A DNA stretch of 64,000 nucleotides from Helicoverpa zea (taxonomy: Eukaryota; Arthropoda; Insecta; Lepidoptera; Noctuidae): assembly GCF_022581195.2 (NCBI RefSeq), contig NC_061475.1:6138001-6202000 (forward strand). Reading direction: 5' to 3'. The position numbers and the translations under genes were made by a program. The number at the start of each line of letters is the position of its first letter. Positions within the stretch are counted from its first letter, which is position 1. Under the pieces are notes generated by a model. It was not told the DNA's origin. It saw only the letters and a program-made list of their open reading frames with translations, and searched no databases. Positions 56,185-64,000 of the stretch are shown in pieces.

Positions 56185-56187
56185 TTA

Positions 56188-56355
56188 GGGTGCTTACATA
56201 AAGAAACAGGTTACCGGTAAGAAACAGGTAAGTTACAACCTGTTTCTTTATAAGTGAGTCAATAGGATTGTATTGAAATATTATACCTGCACTGATCGGT
56301 ATCTACCCGTACAGGTTTGTCTGTACCGGTAACCTGTTTCTTTATGTAAGCACCC
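56188..56355. mobile_element. 168-bp Harbinger-like MITE, TTA TSD
   Basis: GGGTGCTTACATAAAGAAAC continuing to AGGTTACCGGTA is perfectly mirrored at the right end. TTA lies at 56185-56187 and 56356-56358. A second AAGAAACAGGT/ACCTGTTTCTT pair lies inside. Confidence 0.9.
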
Positions 56356-56726
56356 TTAGGCTGGACAATGCTTGAAGGATTCGTAGTTGATTCTATATTA
56401 GGGCCTAGTTTTAGACAGTGACTACGTAAAAATCTGAAAAAAAAGTCAGCCAGACTGAAAACTAATCTCAACTTGGATGAAGAAAGGAAAAGTTTGGCCC
56501 CCGGATTTTAATGAATAAGTTAAATCATATTAATTGTTTTTCAAAACGTAGATATGTATTACAACTAATACCCGAAGTGCGGCTTCACCTTATTTTAGCC
56601 AGCTTACCTATATACAGTAAACCCTTATTAAATACATTACAGAACTTCAAATTGACACACCATCCCTCTTGGGTTCTATAAATATGACATAATTTGCTTA
56701 AAAGTCAGTCTTATTCACAGTAACAA
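56356..56726. other. No supported gene
   Basis: Short AT-rich spacer. Confidence 0.4.
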
Positions 56727-56737
56727 TACCGCAATAT

Positions 56738-57101
56738 GATGATGATGTCCTCCTAGCCGATTATCGGCTACGGCGGCTGTTCTCATGTAAGGAGATTAGC
56801 CAACTACGCAGGACATATTATAGTGCACGAGCATTTGCGCAGACACAGGTGCACTCACTATTCCTTAACTCTCATAGCCCGATGGGACGGTAATCCGACA
56901 CGACCGGAGAGAGATCAGGCGCAGGACCGACATTTACGTGCTCTCCGATGCACGGGTGTATCAATCACCAGCTTCCAGGCTCCGGGCTGCTTTGTGAAAG
57001 TCTTCTAAAACCCACAAAGCGATTTTGGCCCGACTCGGGAATCGAACCCGAGACCTCGTGCTCAGCAGCCGCACTTGCGACAGCTAGACCAACGAGGCAG
57101 T
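56738..57101 (-). mobile_element. SINE family B, full-length, 11-bp TSD
   Basis: TACCGCAATAT is duplicated at 56727-56737 and 57102-57112. On the minus strand the element opens CTGCCTCGTTGGTCTAGCTG (A box) and has GGTTCGATTCCCGAGTCGGG (B box) about 55 bp on, a clear tRNA-derived head. It ends in (CATCAT)n. Related pieces are at 33936 and 60357. Confidence 0.92.
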
Positions 57102-57112
57102 TACCGCAATAT

Positions 57113-57993
57113 ATCAATGAACTGTCAAAATGAATGATATCGTACATTACATTGAAAACTAAATTGAGAGCCTTTGTATATTAGTCTATGCTTTCAACGG
57201 AGCCAGTCGATACCAATTACCTATTTCTAAACATAAGCCTCTCGGTAATACAACACTAGTCAATCGAATCAAATATTCTCCAATAAGCCTACTCGCACAC
57301 TGTAGACCAAACAGTCGGCCGCCGATTTGACCCGATGACTGAAAGGAAATCTTGAATAGAATCAAAGTTTTCAGTCGATCTGATACCGGTCAAATACCTC
57401 TTCGCTGTTATGTGCAAACTTCCATTCATCTTCGTACTTATCAAGTGCCCCTTTAAACTGTCGGCCGACTAAAAAGTTTCCAGTGTGTTCGTACTTACTC
57501 TAAAGATATTATTAATATCTCCCAAAAATACCTTTCGAATGATCGACTAAAATAAAAAAAAACAACAGGAAAATATCGGTATCTGCGAACACTCGTAATC
57601 GAATAAGAAAAAATCACTCAAATTTCGAACGGTTTCGTTATTAGATTTTTGCGAATGACAATTGCAATCGTTCGGGAATCGATTTCAATGGGAATCGAAT
57701 TTGGAATGCTCTGGTTGAAGTGAATTTGTTCACTACAAAATGTTGAAGTGTTCATTGTGTGATTATTTTTTCTTGTAATTCTTTTAGTACTGGTTGTATT
57801 ATATGATTGATATCAATTATAGAATACTAGCTTCCACCCCGCGGTTTTACTCACGTCTCAAGATAGCTACCTCCTTTCTAATTTTCAGTATAAACGGTTC
57901 AGCCATTCTTGAGTTATAAGTAGTGTAACTAACACGACTTTATTTTATGTAAGTAGATTAAAGTCTTATAATTACACATGTGTATCGAATAAT
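57113..57993. other. Spacer with repeat copy at 57825-57940
   Basis: 57825-57940 (CTAGCTTCCACCCCGCGGTT) is a shortened copy of the 54990-type repeat. No gene was seen. Confidence 0.45.
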
Positions 57994-58961
57994 TATAGTT
58001 CGGCCATTCAGAGAATGCGTTCCTGACACGTCGCGATTGAACTGACGACGTAACTTTGCAATGGCGTTGCAGTTACGATAAAAATATTTTTGCTGGTTGT
58101 TTACCGTTTTAACAATTGAGGAGCATTAAAACAACATTATTATATCAATAATCAATGAATGTTATAATTTTGTGCCAAACTGAGTGTCAAATAACTTGGT
58201 AAACAATATTTTTCTAAATCTATACTGCGCTATTACAAGGTTATGTCAGCGGTTTATATTTTGTAGTGCTGTGCTAAAAATAACAGGCAAGTATCGTAAT
58301 CTGTTCTTATACAGTTATAATATAAAATAATACGTTTTGATTTTCTTTTTAAGAATTGGAAAATAATGGACTATAAGACTTAATTATAACTTTTATGAAA
58401 TATAAAAATAAAACTATGACCAAACCGCATTTTTATACTTAGATTAAAAATGGTAACCCCAAATGGCGTTATGGGCCGCCATTTTGTGACGCTAAAACAG
58501 TCGTCCGTTGTCGTTTCGTGCGCATAGACCACGTTTTTCAAGTGTTTTCGATCTGTTTTTATTTGATTACCCGGCTTTTGTTAGACCGAGATATCAGGAT
58601 TGATTCTGTTATTGATAATAATATAATTATACATGTAGGCGAAGATGATGATGAAGACACCACCTCCTCAAGCAAATCGGAGTCTGATTAATATTCTGTT
58701 CGCACATTCAATTCAATGTACTTGTAACAAAGAATAAATAAAACAATTTTATTATATGAATATTACCTTTTTTTGGTTTCCACTTAAATAACTAAAATAT
58801 AAAACAAATGATTCCGCCAATTTAAAACGAAAATAATCTTAAAATAATGCGGCGGTTCATTTTGAAGGAACGGTAACGAACTCAGTGTTATGTTGTGCCC
58901 ATCACTAGTCGTGACTAACTGATAGGTGTCAGGAACGCATTCTCTGAACGGCCGAAGTATA
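57994..58961 (+). mobile_element. 968-bp parent-type element of the 2000-2230 MITE
   Basis: The left ~170 bp equals the MITE at 2000. The right end, GTGTCAGGAACGCATTCTCT to GCCGAAGTATA, is its TIR. The interior has a GGGCCGCCATTTTGTGACG block (58467) like a YY1-type core promoter. A short frame follows that ends GEDDDEDTTSSSKSESD and a stop near 58690, and AATAAA near 58735. It looks like a transposon gene reduced to its promoter, its last codons and its polyA site. The superfamily is not assigned. Confidence 0.75.
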
Positions 58962-59700
58962 GCTACCATACATGGTCAAACAATCGAAACATATACACTC
59001 ATTGTGAAGTTCCTGTTATTGGTAAGGTGATAAAGAATTCGATTAAATATTTTGTTACAAAGCGAACTTACAACGGCAAGTTAGTTCCAATATAACAATG
59101 CACGTTGCTCCGAATATGTAACCGATTGCCAAAGTATTCCATCCATTTTACCTCCAGGAACAAAAAAACAAATGAAGCGGCAACAAAAATAAGTCAAAAT
59201 TTAACGCTTCGTAACAACAATAGCCCTTAACAATAAATTCTCGCGACCAATCAACCCGATCTAAATCGATGCACTATTCGATTACGTAAACAAACAAAAA
59301 AAGTATCGAATAACTCGAACACAGTGTCGTTACATCACTATTGCATTGACGTAATTCTGCGGTCAAAACGTAATATTTTATTAAGGTAATTAGGGCAGAA
59401 TTGTTTTGGTATATTTGGTAAAGTGAGTGTCTGGTTTCGAATAAATAAATAATGATATAATTTGATGAACTTTACTTTTATTTATAAAGCAATGTTTTAT
59501 TGGTCAAATTGAAATTGATGACTTCTAGTGTACACTGGCTTTAGGGTTCCGTACCCAAAAAGTAAAACGGGATCCTATTACCACACAGCAAGCTGACATA
59601 TCCATGGTCGATTTATTATTCGATAAATCTTTTTTAATCGACTACAAAAAAGGAGGTTCTCATTTCGAACTGTATTTGTATGTTTGTGATCTGTCTCTCT
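58962..59700. other. Spacer with repeat ends
   Basis: 59543-59600 (AGGGTTCCGTACCCAAAAAG) matches the end of the 33705-type repeat in reverse. 59640-59680 (AAAAAAGGAGGTTCTCATTT) matches the 51560 repeat in reverse. No gene was seen. Confidence 0.5.
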
Positions 59701-59716
59701 TTGTTTACCTGAATCA

Positions 59717-59889
59717 TCATCCATCATCCTCCGAGCCTTTTCCCAATCATGTTGGGGTCGGCTTCCAGTCTAACCGGATTCAGCTGAGTACCAGTGCTTT
59801 ACAAGAAGCGACTGCCTATCTGACCTCCTCAACCCAGTATGCCGGGCAACCCGATACCCCTTGGTTAGACTGGTGTCAGACTTACTGGC
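59717..59889 (-). mobile_element. SINE family A, 5'-truncated, perfect 16-bp TSD
   Basis: TTGTTTACCTGAATCA occurs at 59701-59716 and 59890-59905. The insert begins TCATCCATCATCCTCCGAGC and stops at the GACTTACTGGC segment of the body. Confidence 0.93.
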
Positions 59890-59905
59890 TTGTTTACCTG
59901 AATCA

Positions 59906-62774
59906 AGTTTGTATAAATTTCAGCATTTTATTTGTCAGACTTAGGAGAAGGTTTGAGGTCAGTTCTTTTTTTTTATCGTACATCAAATCATTACTAAACT
60001 TATAATAATTAACTACTAATCACCATCACACTGCTAATTAATTTCTTTGACTTGGTTAGGTATAACTAGGTTACTATTATGGTAGGTCTCTGTGACACCT
60101 AATTACTACGTCCGTTTGATATGCACAAAGGACTACATATGTTCAATTACAATTTTCACCGAATAAAACGTACCTAGGTACGCTGTTTTGATTTAATTTC
60201 CGGTAAGTCTGCTAATTATTTCTATGAACTATGTAATATATATTTAATACAATATCCTTTAAAATTAATTAATGTGGGTCAATATTTTTGCCATCAACTG
60301 TAGTTAATATACATTCAATTCTTGCTTAGAATAAGATCTAGAGAGTGAAGGAAAAAGGAGTGCACCTTTGTCTGCGCAAATGCTTGTGTACTATAATGTG
60401 TCCTGCGGAGCTGACTGACCTCTTTACATGAGAACAGCCGCGTCGTGGCAGATAATCGGCTAGGCCCTATTTTGTTTGTCTCTTCCAGACCACGGGACCA
60501 CAGAGTCCCGGATTTTTGGGAGGCGAACGTGAGGCCGAAGCCAACACGCTGAAGCCCTTTTGAGACGACTTAAATGAAATGGTGACACAAAACAATGGAC
60601 GCCATTATAAAACTTGACCAGTAAATAGGTAAATATGAAACCAATCCCTAGAGCCTTCAGTACACCAATTCTTATTTAACACTGCTGTCCACAACATATA
60701 TAGTACATAGGTCAGTCTGCAACAAACGGACAGACAGACGGACGTATTGCCTTGATTTCAGTGCGCTACTAATTCACAAAGGCTAGATTTCGACCTAAAT
60801 ATTTACTAGGTAGGCTAGGTCCTCGGAGGAAGGAAAGGTAGCGGAGTTGCTATAAGGTAGGCCGGGTGCTTTCTTGTAGGTCACATTAACATACGGTATT
60901 AAAACTAATGAGACGTTCGGGTTCCTTATCAAATCAAAACGAATCTATCAAAGATTGGTCTTGATTGATTGATTTATCTATTTGAAAAAAGTCAGCGGGT
61001 TCCATAGAGGGCTTGTAAGGCTGCTAGTAACGTTCCTCGTTCCGCGAACACCAGCATTTCAGCGCGCTACTTTCTTAGGAGATTTTGCGTTATGACACCT
61101 CCAATGGTCATTTAGTTTTCCACGTCTAGCTGTCTCTTTGTAACGTACAACTTTGATTGCATTGGAAAATGTCATTTGTTAACTTCTGACCTTATTGAAA
61201 ATAGATTGGTACTGCATAATTTAATATTTGGCTTGTCTTCCTAGAAAGCGGTGAACCCATGTCGGACATAATATTGACATGTCAATAGAAATATGGGTGA
61301 GGACTCACGAACAAGGGTTAAACTATATAATAGCTGTCGGATTATACACCCGTTATGTAGGAACTACTCTGTGCATCTGGATAAATAGCCTGAAACCTCA
61401 AAATAATGTCTTTTTCAAAGCGGTTATCACAATTTTATTTGGTTTCAAATAAACAGAAATAAATACTCTCACATTATTAATATTGATAACTACATCATCA
61501 TCAGCCTTTTTATCGTCCCACTGACTGGGCACAGGTCTCCTCTCACGCAGAGAAGGACACCTACAGTCACATTCAAGTCTAAACTTACCGTAGCAAATAA
61601 AAATGTTCCAGGGAATAAAAACATAGCTATCCATTGTGACACACAAACAGACCGCATTACAATCCCTAGAGAAGTGACACACGTTTGAAAATCACTGACC
61701 TAGCACAAGTTTTTTATTGACGAATAGAAAAAAACCAGTTTACATTGTTCGTGAATTCTTTTACACGAGTTTTTTGGAGATTCGTCTGTTTTGCTGAGAA
61801 AATACTTTTTTTTTCTAATCTGCACTTTATAGAAATCTGATACCTATTGCTGAAAAAGGACCTATCTTTGGTCTAGTAATCTTGATCCAATTTCTCAATA
61901 TAATAAAGCTTGTTAAGCTCAAGCTTTTTTAGTATACCTACTCAACTATTTGATATATTTTTATATACTCACACTTTTAAAGCTCATACTGTTTCATTTA
62001 ATTCAAATGATTAAATGATAGGGTCAACACTCTTTGTTTAAGTGAAGTGGCTGAGAAAGGATATAAACTAGCCTATGCGGGAAGTAGTTCTCCCGAGACG
62101 TGTAGGTTACCGCAGGGAACAGCTAGTTACAAGCTGTATAATAAAAAAATATTCTACCAAAAGAACAGCACAACATTGTTTTAACCTTAAAAATATGCGC
62201 AGAGTAATTTACAAATAAGTTCGGAAGCCTTTTATGAAAAAAAAAACCCCTGTAACACATACTTTGTTCAGCGGAATTAACATAATTCTTTCATTTGTCA
62301 AAGGGTGGGACGATGAAAAATGCCACATTAAACGAAGGCGCGAAGTTATTTTTTTTGTGTGTTTTTTATTAGGGTTCAGTACTAAAGGGGTGTCAACGAG
62401 ACGGTTATTAGATTGTCTGGATGTCTGGATGTCTTTCTGTCTTATCTTTGTAAGCCTTTTGCTTTGAATTGGCTGAATTCGTGTTTTTTTGTCTACGACG
62501 ACATCAAATTAGCGTGTTTTAGAAAGAAATCTTTGACAGACGTTTCGTATTTTATACTTTACAAGATGAAGTCAATAGTTTCTTTGTATGCGAGGCTTTG
62601 TATGCTATAAGATAGCAAGAGCGTTAATTGCGGTATGCATTAAATAAACAAAATTCCTGCAGTGGTTCACCTGCATCACACGGGGATTACTTCAAGCTCT
62701 CTGATTAAAAGTAGCTTATAGCCTTCTATGGGCTATAAAGCACCGTTTTTTTTTATCGAAACCAGTCCAGTAGT
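59906..62774. other. No supported gene; scattered repeat pieces
   Basis: 60357-60470 is the 3' half of SINE family B in plus orientation. 61505-61560 holds TTTTTATCGTCCCACTG...AGGTCTCCTCTCACGCAG, a dispersed motif also near 12888. 62371-62430 may be a repeat end. A 94-codon frame at 61682-61398 overlaps the dispersed motif and is not a gene. Confidence 0.5.
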
Positions 62775-62995
62775 TTCCCGGTTGTCATTTGAACATCTTT
62801 CGGCAGTCATGCGGGGAGTCAGAAACCAGAAAATCTGACAACCAGACTTACCAAAGGGTATTGCATTGCTCTGGTTGCCGGGTTGAGGAGGTCAGATAGG
62901 CAGTCGCTCCTTATAAAATACTAATATTCAGCTACATCTGGTTGGACTGGAAGTCGACCTTAACACCAGTTGGGAAAAGGCTAGGCAGATGATGA
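62775..62995 (+). mobile_element. SINE family A, 5'-truncated, old copy
   Basis: It follows the SINE from CCGGTTGTCATTTGAACATC to CACCAGTTGGGAAAAGGCTA with many changes. No TSD was seen. Confidence 0.8.
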
Positions 62996-64000
62996 GTTCC
63001 TTAGAGCTTTCAAACAAACAAACAAAATCTTCAGCTGTATAATATTAGTTGTCTCAGAACCCTTACTTCAGGCGTCCAACTCGTTACATATTTAGGTTAT
63101 TTTTATTTCGCCCTTTATATTATTACGTGTGACTGTAATTCCTTCCGCTCACCCACATATTTTATTTTGGTTTTTATTTGGTAAATATTCCTAACCTTGT
63201 TTTGGTACCTTAATAATGTTTTATTTTCTGTATGAACGCGACTTTTACGTTGACTAGCTTTGGTGGAGATATGTTTTTTTTTAAATAACATTATTTTTGA
63301 ATATGGTAATCGGGTATAGCTCGCCGTCTTACAAACAACATTTTTTTACTTCTATTTAAATATTTTTATTCACAACACACGTAAAGTTTTAAAATTCATA
63401 ATTAATATCTAGACTGCTAATTATGTACTTAGTTCTTGAAGTAAAAAACTCTAAAAAAGATAACAAAATGGCTGATGTAAATAACGCAAAACTTTAAAGG
63501 TTTTTTTTTTATGTAGGTAAGAAAATTCAATAATTAGAAGATTTAAATAAAAATTATAATTTAATTCACCAAATAATTTAAATGTGGGTGTCTTAGTCAC
63601 AACACATCAGTTTTTACCATCTTAACAAAAGCGCCTACAGTTTATCTTCAAGCAATGCTGCATATCCACTTATTGCATAACATTTTGTCTCAGCTTGATT
63701 TAGAACCAGCCGCTGTCATACTGACCCTACTCCAATATTCTTAATGTAGGAAACGAAAACATTTACTTATGTTTCATATTTATTTGTGTTTCTTTTCCTT
63801 ATAAGTTTTGCTAATTAAATTCTGTGATTGATATAGATTTATGATAAACCAAAATTCTATAAAATATGTAGGTACTCTACTAAAATCTATTGATAATATA
63901 TGTACTAGCTTTTGCTTAAGGCCATCCACATAAAGAGTATATTTTGAGAAGAGTATTATTAAATTGTTAATATATAACATAGTACCTAGATGCTTCAAAG
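62996..64000. other. No supported gene
   Basis: AT-rich spacer to the window end. No repeat or frame that I can name. Confidence 0.4.

Noticed and set aside
57020..57101. Possible minus-strand tRNA gene
   Set aside because: It is the head of SINE family B, bounded by an 11-bp TSD, without a 3' acceptor partner.

Overview
This window is nuclear DNA from a moth, most likely a noctuid-like lepidopteran. It contains two gloverin genes, an antimicrobial peptide family known only from Lepidoptera, with GT-AG introns, non-coding first exons and polyA signals. The rest is AT-rich and crowded with TSD-flanked SINEs, MITEs, hAT/Harbinger remnants and LTR elements of lepidopteran type. No bacterial genes, rRNA genes, functional tRNA genes or CRISPR arrays were seen.

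Layout: 1-12 kb holds only repeats: a 0.69 kb foldback element, an OTU-domain pseudogene, MITEs, a hAT derivative with a nested MITE, SINE copies and a two-copy tandem duplication. 12.0-17.9 kb is the immune locus: two tandem, same-strand gloverin genes. They share a promoter design (two kappaB-like sites at fixed spacing plus a TATA box) and a 5'UTR intron. 18.5-24 kb holds three deleted transposons: a PIF/Harbinger remnant with TAA TSD, a hAT derivative with an 8-bp TSD, and a deleted Ty3/gypsy element that carries an array of seven hairpins. 25-28.5 kb is SINE and LINE debris, including a full-length SINE with a perfect 17-bp TSD.

28.6-32.0 kb is an apparently complete DNA transposon. It has ~210-bp terminal inverted repeats and a two-exon, 676-residue DDE transposase gene. 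The protein has two cysteine-rich N-terminal modules, an intact D-D-E set and a C-terminal SWIM zinc finger; this combination is the most interesting unit in the window.

37.0-50.0 kb is one secreted structural (cuticle-type) gene. A 12-nt coding exon (MKTF) and a large second exon are separated by an ~11.6 kb intron. A very recent BEL/Pao insertion sits inside that intron (416-bp LTRs that look identical, 5-bp TSD). Its single 1297-codon frame has lost the reverse transcriptase and integrase catalytic cores without being broken. 50-64 kb has no supported gene; it holds MITEs, SINEs, mosaic repeats and a dispersed duplication.

The host genes are therefore three: two inducible secreted antimicrobial peptides and one secreted matrix protein. 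Everything else I can name is mobile DNA or unassigned sequence. Coordinates of exons and repeat ends were read by eye and may be off by a base or two.
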